Below, in pieces: positions 34,921 through 43,642 of a stretch of DNA of 64,000 nt; the first letter of the stretch is position 1; the number at the start of each line of letters is the position of its first letter. This stretch comes from Glutamicibacter sp. B1 (GTDB taxonomy: Bacteria > Actinomycetota > Actinomycetes > Actinomycetales > Micrococcaceae), in contig NZ_CP125942.1 of assembly GCF_039602135.1 (NCBI RefSeq), forward strand, positions 744,001 through 808,000, given 5' to 3'. The position numbers and the translations under genes are program-made. The notes beneath the pieces were generated by a model. That model did not search any database and was not told the origin of the DNA. It was given only the letters and a program-made list of their open reading frames with translations.

Positions 34921-34958
34921 GGAGCAGTGCCCAAATCGGGCACTGCTCCTTGTTTTTT
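34921..34958 (+). terminator. Intrinsic terminator after the BI-1 gene
   Basis: GGAGCAGTGCCC pairs with GGGCACTGCTCC around AAATC, followed by TTGTTTTTT. Confidence 0.95.
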
Positions 34959-35002
34959 GTCACAATTCCGACATGGATCCAGTCGTGGGGAATCAAACGC
35001 GA

Positions 35003-35008
35003 TAGCGT
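35003..35008 (+). promoter_or_regulatory. Predicted -10 box for a leaderless AI-2E permease mRNA
   Basis: TAGCGT ends 6 nt before the ATG at 35015, and no ribosome binding site is present. Confidence 0.45.
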
Positions 35009-35014
35009 AGTTGC

Positions 35015-36322
35015 ATGAAGAACAGCCGGTTGGATCGTTTGCGACGTATTCGCGTCTCCCTTCCGGGCAGGACGGAAGAAAAGCCTGCCGCTGCTCGCAC
35101 CGAAGCCCTAGACTTCAAGAGCGCGGAAGATATGCCCTACGCCGTACGTCTTGCGGCCAGCTGGGCATGGCGATTCCTGATTATCGTCGCGGCGTTGGGA
35201 GTGCTGGTTTGGGCACTGTCCAAGGTGTCCCTCTTGGTAATCCCGGTCCTTGTCGCGGCCCTACTTTCCGGACTGCTCTCACCGGTGGTCAATGCGTTGA
35301 ACCGCAAGCTTGCCGTCCCCAGAGGACTCGCAGTAGGCATTACGCTCATCGGATTCCTAGTGTTAGTCATTGCCGGTCTCTCCCTGGCCGGACAACGCTT
35401 ATCCGCCGGGTTCACAGCTCTTTGGAGCCAAGCTCTCTTTGGTATTCAACAGGTCCAAGACTGGCTGTTCAACGGTCCACTGAAACTAACCAACGATGAC
35501 CTGCAAGGGGTACTAGACGATGCTCTGGTACAACTGCGCGGCAACGCTACCAGCATTCTGAGCGAAGCAATCAGTTGGACGTCCTTCATTGGACAGTTCC
35601 TCACCGGAACACTGCTTGCCCTCTTCGTCTTGATCTTCCTCCTGCTTGATGGCCGCAAAATCGGACTGTTTTTGGTCAACCTGCTGCCACGCCGTGCCCG
35701 TCCGGCCATGGATGGTGCGCTAACTCGTGGATGGGCCTCCCTGGTCAGCTACGTCAGGGTCCAGATGCTCGTGGCCTTTATCGACGCCATCGGCATTGGA
35801 CTGGGCGCATTCTTCCTCGGGGTCCCGCTGGCCATGCCCTTGGGCGTATTGGTATTCCTTGGATCATTTATCCCAGTGGTCGGTGCGCTGATTACCGGCG
35901 CCCTGGCCGTATTGCTTGCACTGGTTGCCAATGGCTGGGTCAACGCGTTGATCATGCTGGCAGTAGTGCTCATCGTCCAGCAGGCAGAATCCAATATTCT
36001 TCAACCGCTGATCATGGGTAAAGCCGTCAGCCTGCATCCGCTGGCCGTCGTCCTTGCCGTCGCCGGAGGCACCATGCTCGCTGGAATCCCTGGCGCACTC
36101 TTCGCGGTACCAATGCTGGCAGTACTGAACTCAGTGGCTAAATACCTCTCCGGCAGGGCTTGGGAAACCGACGAATTTGTGCTCCAACACTACGGCATTC
36201 AAACTTCCCCACCGGGAACCACAACGGGTCCACCGCAGCCGTCTCCAGCCACCCCAAGCGACCCAGAACCACACACTTCGCCGGAGAACCGGCAACCGGA
36301 GAAAACAGCAGATGAGGACTAA
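35015..36322 (+). CDS. AI-2E family transporter
   Basis: Predicted exporter of the AI-2E family (YdiK/TqsA/PerM-like), which includes autoinducer-2 exporters and sodium/proton antiporters. Of 435 residues, the first 50 are basic and cytoplasmic, about eight membrane segments follow, and the last 45 are Pro/Thr/Glu-rich and disordered. Family segments include IPVLVAALLSGLLSP near the first helices, VLIFLLLDG in the middle and SNILQPLIMGK in the second half. It precedes threonine deaminase by 3 nt, so the two are co-transcribed; the functional link is unknown. An amino acid or 2-oxoacid substrate would be a guess from context. Confidence 0.88.
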   Translation: MKNSRLDRLRRIRVSLPGRTEEKPAAARTEALDFKSAEDMPYAVRLAASWAWRFLIIVAALGVLVWALSKVSLLVIPVLVAALLSGLLSPVVNALNRKLAVPRGLAVGITLIGFLVLVIAGLSLAGQRLSAGFTALWSQALFGIQQVQDWLFNGPLKLTNDDLQGVLDDALVQLRGNATSILSEAISWTSFIGQFLTGTLLALFVLIFLLLDGRKIGLFLVNLLPRRARPAMDGALTRGWASLVSYVRVQMLVAFIDAIGIGLGAFFLGVPLAMPLGVLVFLGSFIPVVGALITGALAVLLALVANGWVNALIMLAVVLIVQQAESNILQPLIMGKAVSLHPLAVVLAVAGGTMLAGIPGALFAVPMLAVLNSVAKYLSGRAWETDEFVLQHYGIQTSPPGTTTGPPQPSPATPSDPEPHTSPENRQPEKTADED

Positions 36323-36325
36323 CCC

Positions 36326-37597
36326 ATGACCACAGAAACTACGTTGCCAGTCACCTTGGCAGATATCGAGTCAGCTGCACAGGTCCTGAAACCCGTCATT
36401 GCATTGACTCCCGTTGAACATTCGCGGGTCCTCTCACGTCATCTGGGTTCTGAAGTCTTCCTCAAATGCGAAAACATGCAGCGTGCCGGATCCTTCAAAG
36501 TCCGTGGCGCCTACGTGCGCATGTCCAAACTCAGTGCGGAAGAAAAAGCTCGGGGAGTAGTCGCAGCCTCGGCCGGTAACCACGCCCAAGGCGTCGCCCA
36601 AGCCTCCAGTCAGCTCGGCATCAAGGCACGCATCTATATGCCACGCGGCGTTGCTCTTCCTAAGCTCACCGCGACCCGTGATCACGGTGCAGAAGTAGTG
36701 CTCTTTGGTGACACCGTTGACGAGGCACTGGCTGAAGCCCAGCGCTACGCCGATGAAACCGGCGCAGTCTTTGTGCACCCCTTCGATCACCCCGACATCA
36801 TCGCGGGCCAGGGAACCATCGGCCTGGAACTGCTAGAACAGCTCCCCGAAGTCGACACGGTGCTCATGGGTGTGGGCGGTGGCGGACTGCTCGCCGGTGT
36901 CGCTATCGCGCTGAAAGAAAAAGCCCGCCAAATGGGCCGCGAGATCAAGGTCATTGGTGTGCAGGCTGAAAACGCTGCCGCCTACCCACCGTCCCTAGCA
37001 GCCGACGCCTTGGTACCCTTGGACACCGTACACACCATTGCCGATGGCATCGCTGTTGGTAAGCCAGGTCAGCTTCCTTTCACCATCATCAAGGAACTGG
37101 TTGACGATGTGGTGACCGTGTCTGAAGATGCACTGGCACGTGCGCTGGTGGTGCTCTTGGAACGCAACAAACTAGTTGTTGAACCAGCCGGTGCCGTGGG
37201 CGTCGCTGCCCTCTTGGAAAACCGTCTCGAAGAGCATGGGATCAACCCAGCGACCACCGCGGTCATCCTTTCAGGTGGAAACATTGATCCACTGCTGATG
37301 CTCAAGGTTATCCAGCGTGGTCTATCTGCTGCCGGACGATTCTTGACCGTTCGCATGATGCTTCCTGACCGTCCTGGTGCTCTGGCACAGATTTCACGGA
37401 TCATCGCCGATTCAGATGCGAACGTGACCCGTTTGGATCACACACGCATCGGTGGCTCCCTGTCCATGGGGGATGTGGCCATCACCATCGATCTGGAAAC
37501 TAAGGGACACGAGCACTCCAAGACGGTGCTTAACAACCTTCGAGCTGAAGGCTTTGACCCACAGATCACCAATAACGCTGGCGGGTCCGTCGCCTAA
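36326..37597 (+). CDS. ilvA: Threonine ammonia-lyase with ACT domain
   Basis: PLP enzyme converting threonine to 2-oxobutanoate and ammonia, the first step towards isoleucine or part of threonine catabolism. The PLP Lys is K58 in AGSFKVRGAY, the substrate loop is SAGNHAQG, and the phosphate-binding Gly-rich loop is GVGGGGLLAG. At 423 residues it has one C-terminal ACT domain (from about residue 340, TVRMMLPDRPGALAQ) rather than the two of E. coli biosynthetic IlvA, like many actinobacterial enzymes. It follows the AI-2E permease by 3 nt. A 21-bp bidirectional terminator separates it from greA. Confidence 0.95.
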   Translation: MTTETTLPVTLADIESAAQVLKPVIALTPVEHSRVLSRHLGSEVFLKCENMQRAGSFKVRGAYVRMSKLSAEEKARGVVAASAGNHAQGVAQASSQLGIKARIYMPRGVALPKLTATRDHGAEVVLFGDTVDEALAEAQRYADETGAVFVHPFDHPDIIAGQGTIGLELLEQLPEVDTVLMGVGGGGLLAGVAIALKEKARQMGREIKVIGVQAENAAAYPPSLAADALVPLDTVHTIADGIAVGKPGQLPFTIIKELVDDVVTVSEDALARALVVLLERNKLVVEPAGAVGVAALLENRLEEHGINPATTAVILSGGNIDPLLMLKVIQRGLSAAGRFLTVRMMLPDRPGALAQISRIIADSDANVTRLDHTRIGGSLSMGDVAITIDLETKGHEHSKTVLNNLRAEGFDPQITNNAGGSVA

Positions 37598-37609
37598 AAA
37601 AGCATGAAA

Positions 37610-37658
37610 AAAGTCCTCGCCGGTACCAACTTTTTGGGTTGGTACCGGCGAGGACTTT
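37610..37658. terminator. Bidirectional terminator between ilvA and greA
   Basis: A perfect 21-bp stem (37610-37630 with 37638-37658) flanked by A-run and T-run serves both convergent genes. Confidence 0.95.
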
Positions 37659-37674
37659 ATGCCTTAAAGCTGTA

Positions 37675-38172
37675 TTAGGAAGCTTCGTATGGCTTAGCTG
37701 AAATGATTTCAACCTTGATGTCGCGGCCATTTGGGGCCACATAGGAAAGCTTGTCGCCCACCTTGGCACCGTGCACGGCGACGCCAATAGGTGACTGCTC
37801 CGAGTAAACTTCCAAATCGGTGTCGCCAGCAACTTCGCGGGAACCGAAGAGGAAAGTGGTCTTGTCACCAGCGATGTTTGCGGTCACCAGCATGCCTGGT
37901 TCTACCACTCCATCATCGGCTGGAGCTTCGCCAACGTCGGCTCGACGCAGCAGGTCCTTCAAGTAAAGGATGCGGGCTTCTGCCTTGCCCTGCTCTTCAC
38001 GGGCGGCGTGGTAGCCACCGTTCTCCTTCAAGTCACCTTCGGAACGGGCCTGCTCGATACGGGCAACGATCTCGGCGCGTCCGGGGCCTGAGAGGAAGGT
38101 CAATTCGTTCTGGAGCCGGTCGTAGGCTTCCTGAGTCAGCCAAACGACAGGTTCGTTGCTGTTGGTGCTCAC
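37675..38172 (-). CDS. greA: Transcription elongation factor GreA
   Basis: Rescues backtracked RNA polymerase by stimulating transcript cleavage. 165 residues: an N-terminal antiparallel coiled coil with the acidic tip (ARSEGDLKENGGYHAAREEQ), which carries the two acidic residues reaching the polymerase active site, and a C-terminal FKBP-like domain (GVVEPGMLV onwards, ending SPIGVAVHGAKVGD). The GTG start has AAAGGAAG about 7 nt upstream. The order greA-DUF4307-mca is conserved in Actinobacteria (Rv1080c-Rv1082). The 291-bp gap upstream contains a small hairpin at 38243-38263 (ACGCCACC/GGTGGCGT) and otherwise no visible gene. Confidence 0.96.
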   Translation of the reverse strand: MSTNSNEPVVWLTQEAYDRLQNELTFLSGPGRAEIVARIEQARSEGDLKENGGYHAAREEQGKAEARILYLKDLLRRADVGEAPADDGVVEPGMLVTANIAGDKTTFLFGSREVAGDTDLEVYSEQSPIGVAVHGAKVGDKLSYVAPNGRDIKVEIISAKPYEAS

Positions 38173-38463
38173 GTTGTACTTCCTTTGGTCAATTGGGACT
38201 ACGTCGTAGCCTGAAGAACTGCAAAGAGTCCCTCAAAGCCGAACGCCACCTGAACGGTGGCGTCGACGAAGTCGGATTCGGTACGGATCTAGGGGCTTAC
38301 GCTGTTCTGTTGGTGCAAGCAAAGACCCCGCCAGCGTCATGGTCCGGAGCAAACCTGAACCAATCGCGGATGCGGGGCGAAACGTATCTTTTCAACGATA
38401 GTAGTCGCCAAAACGCTTTAAGCCCAATAGATTCAGCTAATAGGGAATGAACGGGCTGAAATA

Positions 38464-38883
38464 TTACCCTTTATAGTCCTGTGGAACTTCGTAGCAGGAT
38501 TCCACGCCAGAAGTGACCGCAAGGTTATCGGTGTGAAGGTCAACATCGATCTGCTGTTTGATCAGCCCGGTGGCCTCTCCCGGATCAAGCAAGATGGTCT
38601 TGTACCCAACCACGGCCTTGGACTCGTTCATTGCACGAATATCGCACTGGACACGATCCTTGGCGTTGTACTCCACCGCAATTTTCGTCTTGGTCAAGGT
38701 CGGCGACACGACCTCATAATGTAGATCCTGAGCGGTAATAGCGCTGTAGTTGTTAAACCCAATGTAGGCGGCACCGGCCACGCCAAGGGTGATGGCTGAA
38801 GCGATGAGCCAATTGCGTGTGGATTTAGTCAGGCTACGTTTCTTGGGGTTGTTGTAGCGAGCCGTTAAGCTTGGATCAGACAT
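38464..38883 (-). CDS. DUF4307 membrane protein
   Basis: Small actinobacterial protein of unknown function (DUF4307, Rv1081c-like). 139 residues: a basic cytoplasmic N-terminus (NNPKKRSLTKSTRNW), one membrane helix (LIASAITLGVAGAAYIGF) and an external beta-rich domain with Cys residues (VQCDIRA and ESCYEV) that may form a disulfide. The start was placed at ATG 38883 because the protein then begins MSDPSLTARYNNP as relatives do; the open frame continues to 39141 but overlaps the mca start in antisense. It lies between greA and the divergent mca, its usual place. Confidence 0.85.
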   Translation of the reverse strand: MSDPSLTARYNNPKKRSLTKSTRNWLIASAITLGVAGAAYIGFNNYSAITAQDLHYEVVSPTLTKTKIAVEYNAKDRVQCDIRAMNESKAVVGYKTILLDPGEATGLIKQQIDVDLHTDNLAVTSGVESCYEVPQDYKG

Positions 38884-39072
38884 TATTTGTCTTGCACCAC
38901 TCTCTATGCCTGGGCGGCAGTTGAACTGGGAATGCCGTACGTTGGTTCCTTCAACAAGTTTAGCGCTTGAGCACACATGGGAATAACCGGCAGTGGGGTA
39001 GCAGTTAATAACAATGGTGAACGGTTTTCTCAAGATCGACCGTTCAACATCGTGGCGAAGGAAAGTAGATAA

Positions 39073-39990
39073 GTGGAGATTCACGACGTGAAGAAAATTG
39101 CCCCCTCGCAGGGTCTTCGGCTCATGGCTATTCACGCGCACCCAGATGATGAATCTTCAAAGGGTGCCGCCACCATGGCTGCCTACGTCGACGCTGGCGC
39201 AGAAGTGATGGTTGTATCCTGCACCGGTGGTGAGCGTGGAGACATTCTCAACGCGGCAGCCGGCGAGCTGGCCCACGCACACCGCGATCTGGCCGGGGTG
39301 CGTCGTACCGAAATGGCTGAAGCAGCTGCGGTGCTGGGCATCAAGCACCGTTGGTTGGGCTATGTAGATTCGGGACTCCCAGAAGGTGACCCACTTCCTG
39401 ACCTGCCTTTCGGCGCCTTCGCCCTGCAGCCGGTCGAAGTTGCCGCAGCTGGCCTGATCAAACTGATCCGTGAATTCCGTCCGCACGTCATTACGACCTA
39501 CGACGAGAATGGTGGCTACCCACACCCGGATCATATCCACAGCCACAAGGTGGCGACCTTCGCTTTTGAGCACGCTGACAACCCACAGATGTACCCCGAA
39601 CTGGGACAGCCATGGTCGGTGGGCAAGCTGTACTATGACCGAGCTTTTGCCCCTGATCGCTTCCGCGCCCTGCACTACGCCATGATTGAAGCTGGCTACG
39701 ATTCACCGTATGCCGAGCGCGTAGCGCAGTGGGAAGCCGATGAAGATAACCAGATGTTCAAGTGGGTTTCGCCACATACCACCACCACCCAGATTCACTG
39801 CGCGGACTTTTTTTCGCAGCGTGATCAGGCATTGCTGGCTCACCGAACCCAGATTGACCCGGAAGGTTTCTTCTTTGCCGTGCCCGAGCACGTCTACGCA
39901 GAACACTGGCCTTGGGAGGATTACACCTTGATCTCCTCCAAGGTAGCTACCGATCTGCCCGAGTCGGACCTCTTTGCCGGACTAAGATAG
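39073..39990 (+). CDS. mca: Mycothiol S-conjugate amidase
   Basis: Cleaves mycothiol conjugates of electrophiles and drugs, releasing a mercapturic acid for export and recycling GlcN-Ins; a detoxification enzyme specific to mycothiol-making Actinobacteria. The LmbE/PIG-L deacetylase fold is marked by AHPDDE (residues 22-27, zinc site) and HPDHIHSH in the middle (further zinc and catalytic His). The 305-residue length and these motifs fit both Mca and MshB; the greA-DUF4307-mca context favours Mca. The GTG start has GGAAAG about 8 nt upstream. A small membrane protein gene follows as in M. tuberculosis. Confidence 0.92.
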   Translation: MEIHDVKKIAPSQGLRLMAIHAHPDDESSKGAATMAAYVDAGAEVMVVSCTGGERGDILNAAAGELAHAHRDLAGVRRTEMAEAAAVLGIKHRWLGYVDSGLPEGDPLPDLPFGAFALQPVEVAAAGLIKLIREFRPHVITTYDENGGYPHPDHIHSHKVATFAFEHADNPQMYPELGQPWSVGKLYYDRAFAPDRFRALHYAMIEAGYDSPYAERVAQWEADEDNQMFKWVSPHTTTTQIHCADFFSQRDQALLAHRTQIDPEGFFFAVPEHVYAEHWPWEDYTLISSKVATDLPESDLFAGLR

Positions 39991-40033
39991 TTAAAAGCAC
40001 TTCCTCGTTCTAGAAAAGAGTTGTCTGTACATC

Positions 40034-40315
40034 GTGAGTACGATCTTCGCGTCCTTGGCCGTAGTTTCTCAGACCACCAAGTTGGGCACGGAGACCAGTA
40101 GTGATTACGGTCCCGGATTCCTTGGCTTCATTTTCACCGCGGCCATGGTTGTTGCCGTGATTTTCCTGATCCGTGACATGGTCCGTCGTGTGCGCCGCGT
40201 GCGCTACACCTCGGAAGCAGAAGCCAAACAGCAGGACATGGTCACTAAGGGTGAACAGCGCAAGCTGCAAGAACCTGAAGGGCCAGTAGACCCGAAGACC
40301 GACGAGACTCGGTAA
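40034..40315 (+). CDS. Small single-helix membrane protein next to mca
   Basis: 93 residues with one hydrophobic helix (GFLGFIFTAAMVVAVIFLI, about 28-46) followed by a very basic stretch (RDMVRRVRRVR) and a charged tail, so the C-terminus faces the cytoplasm. No function is known. A protein of this kind sits behind mca in other Actinobacteria (the Rv1083 position), which supports it being real. The GTG at 40034 has GAAAAGAG upstream. It is 32 nt from the next gene. Confidence 0.8.
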   Translation: MSTIFASLAVVSQTTKLGTETSSDYGPGFLGFIFTAAMVVAVIFLIRDMVRRVRRVRYTSEAEAKQQDMVTKGEQRKLQEPEGPVDPKTDETR

Positions 40316-40335
40316 GTTTCGTGTGAGCCACGCGA

Positions 40336-40341
40336 TAGCAT
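40336..40341 (+). promoter_or_regulatory. Predicted -10 box for a leaderless DUF255-gene mRNA
   Basis: TAGCAT ends 6 nt before the GTG at 40348; no ribosome binding site. Confidence 0.45.
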
Positions 40342-40347
40342 GAAGGC

Positions 40348-42471
40348 GTGGCTCAACGACTTGCTGGCGCTGCCAGCCAATACCTCAGACAACATGCGCA
40401 TCAACTAGTCGACTGGTTCCCCTATGGGGACGAGGCCTTTGAACAGGCTCGGCTGCGGGATGTTCCGGTGATGCTATCCATCGGATATGCCGCCTGCCAC
40501 TGGTGCCATGTCATGAGCCACGAGTCATTTGACGATCCGCAGATCGCGCAGATGCTCAATGAGAATTTTGTGGCCATCAAAGTGGACCGCGAAGAACAAC
40601 CCTTGGTGGATGACACCTACATGATGGCCACCCAAGCCTTGACCGGTACCGGTGGGTGGCCCATGACCATCTTTACCTTGCCTGATGGGCGCACCATCCA
40701 CGCGGGAACGTACTACCCTAAAGAACCTCGGGGACGCACCCCAGGATTTAGCCAAGTGCTGCAAGCAGTCCACGAAGCGTGGGAAACGCGACGCGCAGGC
40801 CTTGAAGAGCAGGCAAAAATGCTTGCTGACCATATGGCAGAACTTGGTGGTAGGCAAAGCGCTCTGCTCACCTTGGACTCCACACAACCGGCACACACGG
40901 CGCTAGCCGCGGCCACCAAGCATTGGATCGCTAGTACCAAAGACGAGGGCGGACTGACCCCCGCTCCGAAATTCCCTCCCACATGGGCGCTGGAGACACT
41001 CTGGCACTCGGTGTTCACCCTCCCAAACACGGCCCAGGACGCCTTCGACGCCCTGGCAACTACCGTGGAAGCCATGTTCCTCGGCGGGTTGCATGACCAC
41101 ATCGATGGTGGTTTCGCGCGGTACTGCGTTGACGAACACTGGGCGGTACCGCATTTCGAAAAGATGCTCTATGACAACGCTGGGCTACTTTCCTTGGCAG
41201 CGCGCAGCAGTGTCTTAGCCAGTGAAATTGCCAGCCACCCTGAAAGGGAATCGGCGCAGCGTGCTCAGCAACTGGCGGATCTAAGTTCACGCAGCGCCCG
41301 TGGCATCATCAGCTTCCTGCGTGAAGAACTATTGGTTGAAACTGGCACCCAGCAAGCTTTTGCTGCGTCCCTCGACGCAGATTCAACTCGAGACGGCGTG
41401 CAGGTTGAAGGTGCCTACTACAGCTATAACCGTGATGACATCGCTCAAGCTATGGGCTCACTCACGGCCAAGATGCCCGAAGGGTTGCTCCGTTTCGCAC
41501 CGATTGCCGAAGACCCGGAATGCTACTGCTTCTCCCTGGCCCGGATGCCAGATCCACAGGAACAAGTGGTGGTTGATGAATTGCTGGCGAACCTGCGCAA
41601 GCAGCGCAGTTCACGCATCCGTCCAACCCGTGATGAAAAGGTCATCGCCGGGTGGAATGGATTAGCAATCGAAGCACTGTGTGATGCAGCGATGTTGTTG
41701 GACGAACCAAGTGCACTGGAACTAGCAACAAGCGTGGCGACTTCTTTGTGGGACAGCCATTGGGATGAAACCAAGAACCGCCTGGGGCGGGTGAGTTTTG
41801 CCGGCCAGCCGGCCACCGGTAATGAAGGCACATTGCAGGATTATGCTGCTTTGGCCGTAGCTTTCTTGTCCTTGAAGCAAGCCACCGGTGAGACGATCTG
41901 GGAACAACGCGCGAGCTTATTGCTTGAACGAGCCAAAGATTTCATCGATCCAGTTACGGGAGCGCCGCGAGATGCGGTTGAAGTTGATGCGCGGATTTCT
42001 GCCCAGCGCAGTGATGTGGCGGCGGTCAGCGTGCTCGACGATGCCCTGCCGGCGGCTGGGGCACTGTACGCCAAGGCCTTAGCCATGCGTGCGATGGCGG
42101 GCATGGCTGAAGGTAATTACGGTGAGTCTCATGCTCAAGAGCTCGAAACTGCGCGAAAGCTTTCGTCCCATGCGGTGGCGCTAGCTTCCGAAGCTGCGAC
42201 TCAGGTGGCCACAGCCTTGGAAGTGCAGGTCATGATTTCCTCTGCGGTGCATTATCTATCATTGAGTTCTTGGGATTCCTCCGAAGCTCAACGTGTTCGC
42301 AAACTCGGCTGGGCGCTGGGAATGAACGTTAAGTATTCGCCGGAGTTATCTGGCGACGCAGAGACGCTAAAAATTCAGCCATGCCGCGAAGAACTGTGCC
42401 AGATGCCCGTTAAAGGTATCGAGAACTTACTGGAGCTACTTCAGAAAAATGACATCTCAAGCGGAGAATGA
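40348..42471 (+). CDS. DUF255 thioredoxin-domain protein (YyaL/SPATA20-like)
   Basis: Large cytoplasmic protein (707 residues) with an N-terminal thioredoxin-like domain and a C-terminal six-hairpin glycosidase-like domain; biochemical function is not established. The N-terminus has the family opening (YLRQHAHQLVDW) and the motif AACHWCHVMSHESF with C50 and C53 in a CxxC arrangement, followed by VDREEQP, which normally reads VDREERP. Later GGWPMTIFTLPDG and GFARYCVDEHWAVPHFEKMLYD are strongly conserved family blocks. It follows the mca-linked small protein, the same order as Rv1084 after Rv1083. GTG start, probably leaderless. Confidence 0.92.
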   Translation: MAQRLAGAASQYLRQHAHQLVDWFPYGDEAFEQARLRDVPVMLSIGYAACHWCHVMSHESFDDPQIAQMLNENFVAIKVDREEQPLVDDTYMMATQALTGTGGWPMTIFTLPDGRTIHAGTYYPKEPRGRTPGFSQVLQAVHEAWETRRAGLEEQAKMLADHMAELGGRQSALLTLDSTQPAHTALAAATKHWIASTKDEGGLTPAPKFPPTWALETLWHSVFTLPNTAQDAFDALATTVEAMFLGGLHDHIDGGFARYCVDEHWAVPHFEKMLYDNAGLLSLAARSSVLASEIASHPERESAQRAQQLADLSSRSARGIISFLREELLVETGTQQAFAASLDADSTRDGVQVEGAYYSYNRDDIAQAMGSLTAKMPEGLLRFAPIAEDPECYCFSLARMPDPQEQVVVDELLANLRKQRSSRIRPTRDEKVIAGWNGLAIEALCDAAMLLDEPSALELATSVATSLWDSHWDETKNRLGRVSFAGQPATGNEGTLQDYAALAVAFLSLKQATGETIWEQRASLLLERAKDFIDPVTGAPRDAVEVDARISAQRSDVAAVSVLDDALPAAGALYAKALAMRAMAGMAEGNYGESHAQELETARKLSSHAVALASEAATQVATALEVQVMISSAVHYLSLSSWDSSEAQRVRKLGWALGMNVKYSPELSGDAETLKIQPCREELCQMPVKGIENLLELLQKNDISSGE

Positions 42472-42587
42472 AACTGAGAATAGCCCAGTATTTTCGTTGC
42501 GGGGCCGTTAGATCAGCAAAGGGCCGGGGGATTCGCGATAGATTTAGATCCTAGACTTTTTGGATCCGATTGAAAGGCAGTGCCGCA

Positions 42588-43349
42588 GTGCAGCTTCCCA
42601 ACCTCGCGTACCGTTACTACGAACGGCGCTTGGCGAAGTCACTTCCTGCCGATAAGCTTCCGCACCATATCGGAGTGATGGTTGATGGTAATCGTCGCTG
42701 GGCCAAACTTGCTGGCTCTCCAACCATGGCCGGACATCAAGCCGGGGCAGACAAGATTCTCGACTTCTTGGACTGGTGTGAAGACCTGAACATCAAGATG
42801 GTCACGCTCTATATGCTCTCCACCGATAACCTCAACCGTGAGGCCAGCGAGCTGCGCGATCTTTTAGAAGTCATCGGCGGAACTCTAGACCGCTTGGGCG
42901 AAACCAACCGGGTGAAGGTCCAACAGGTTGGCGCCAAGGATCTGCTCCCAGAGGAGCTAGCTCAGAAATTAGCAACCTTGGAAGCCGTGACCAAGAACCG
43001 TACCGGTGTGCACGTCAACGTGGCCATTGGTTATGGTGGTCGCCGGGAAATTCTGGATGCTTTTAAAGCTCTTTTGGGACAGGCGGCTCAGGATGGGCGA
43101 ACCATCGAAGAGCTCGCGCAGAATCTTTCCACCGATGACATTGAATCGGCGCTGTACACCAAAGGACAGCCTGACCCCGACTTGGTCATCCGTACCAGCG
43201 GTGAGCAGCGCCTGAGCGGGTTCTTGACCTGGCAGAGTGCCTATTCGGAGTTTTATTTCTGCGAAGCGCTATGGCCTGACTTCCGCCGCGTAGATTTTTT
43301 ACGTGCCTTGCGTGACTTCGCGGATCGTCAACGCCGGTTTGGTGCCTAG
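42588..43349 (+). CDS. uppS: Cis-prenyltransferase (isoprenyl transferase)
   Basis: Condenses isopentenyl diphosphate in the cis configuration to make a polyprenyl diphosphate lipid carrier precursor. Catalytic Asp33 lies in VDGNRRWA, and RTSGEQRLSGFLTWQSAYSE near the C-terminus holds the conserved Arg and Ser of the family. At 253 residues it resembles M. tuberculosis Rv1086, a short-chain Z-farnesyl diphosphate synthase, more than the long-chain UppS; its place between the DUF255 gene and phoH also matches Rv1086. So a short product that primes decaprenyl synthesis is plausible. The GTG at 42588 is used, with GAAAGG about 10 nt upstream. Confidence 0.9.
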   Translation: MQLPNLAYRYYERRLAKSLPADKLPHHIGVMVDGNRRWAKLAGSPTMAGHQAGADKILDFLDWCEDLNIKMVTLYMLSTDNLNREASELRDLLEVIGGTLDRLGETNRVKVQQVGAKDLLPEELAQKLATLEAVTKNRTGVHVNVAIGYGGRREILDAFKALLGQAAQDGRTIEELAQNLSTDDIESALYTKGQPDPDLVIRTSGEQRLSGFLTWQSAYSEFYFCEALWPDFRRVDFLRALRDFADRQRRFGA

Positions 43350-43477
43350 ATTCTGCGACGACGAACAGAGTTTAAATAATCGTTACCCAGACGTTGCTTA
43401 CTGGTGACCTTGCAAGGTCTATGGTGATCATAAGGCCGGGGCAACAAGCCCCAGCTGATCGAAGGGTTCCGCACTAG

Positions 43478-43642
43478 ATGACCAAAAGCAGCGCCGGCCG
43501 GTACAGCTACCGGACACGCCTTGGACATCCGGTGTTGGGCTTCCCCACAAACGCGTGGGGAGAGTCCCCACGCCGGATTCGAGATTGGGTGCGCTGCCAT
43601 GAGCCGAACTGCCGAACAGGACGTACGAACCTACGTCATTGA
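43478..43642 (+). CDS. Small ORF overlapping the start of phoH (candidate PhoAT-like antitoxin)
   Basis: A 54-codon frame starts with ATG and ends in TGA, overlapping phoH by 44 nt in another frame. Third codon positions in its non-overlapping part are mostly G or C, like the surrounding genes. The product is basic and aromatic ([12 protein letters not shown]) with two Cys in CHEPNC. M. tuberculosis and M. smegmatis phoH2 are co-transcribed with a small upstream gene, phoAT, proposed as antitoxin; this ORF is in the equivalent place. No sequence similarity could be tested, and only a poor ribosome binding site (GAAGGG, 12 nt) is seen. Confidence 0.35.
   Translation: MTKSSAGRYSYRTRLGHPVLGFPTNAWGESPRRIRDWVRCHEPNCRTGRTNLRH
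43542..43573 (+). promoter_or_regulatory. Mutually exclusive hairpins before phoH
   Basis: GTGGGGA at 43555-43561 can pair with the upstream TCCCCAC (43542-43548) or, as GCGTGGGGA, with the downstream TCCCCACGC (43565-43573). The second hairpin ends 25 nt before the phoH ATG. Such switching pairs occur in attenuators. Further small hairpins lie at 43438-43452 and 43498-43513. Confidence 0.4.

Noticed and set aside
43438..43513. Known riboswitch (for example ydaO/c-di-AMP) before phoH
   Set aside because: Hairpins are present but I could not match the conserved loop sequences of any riboswitch class I know.
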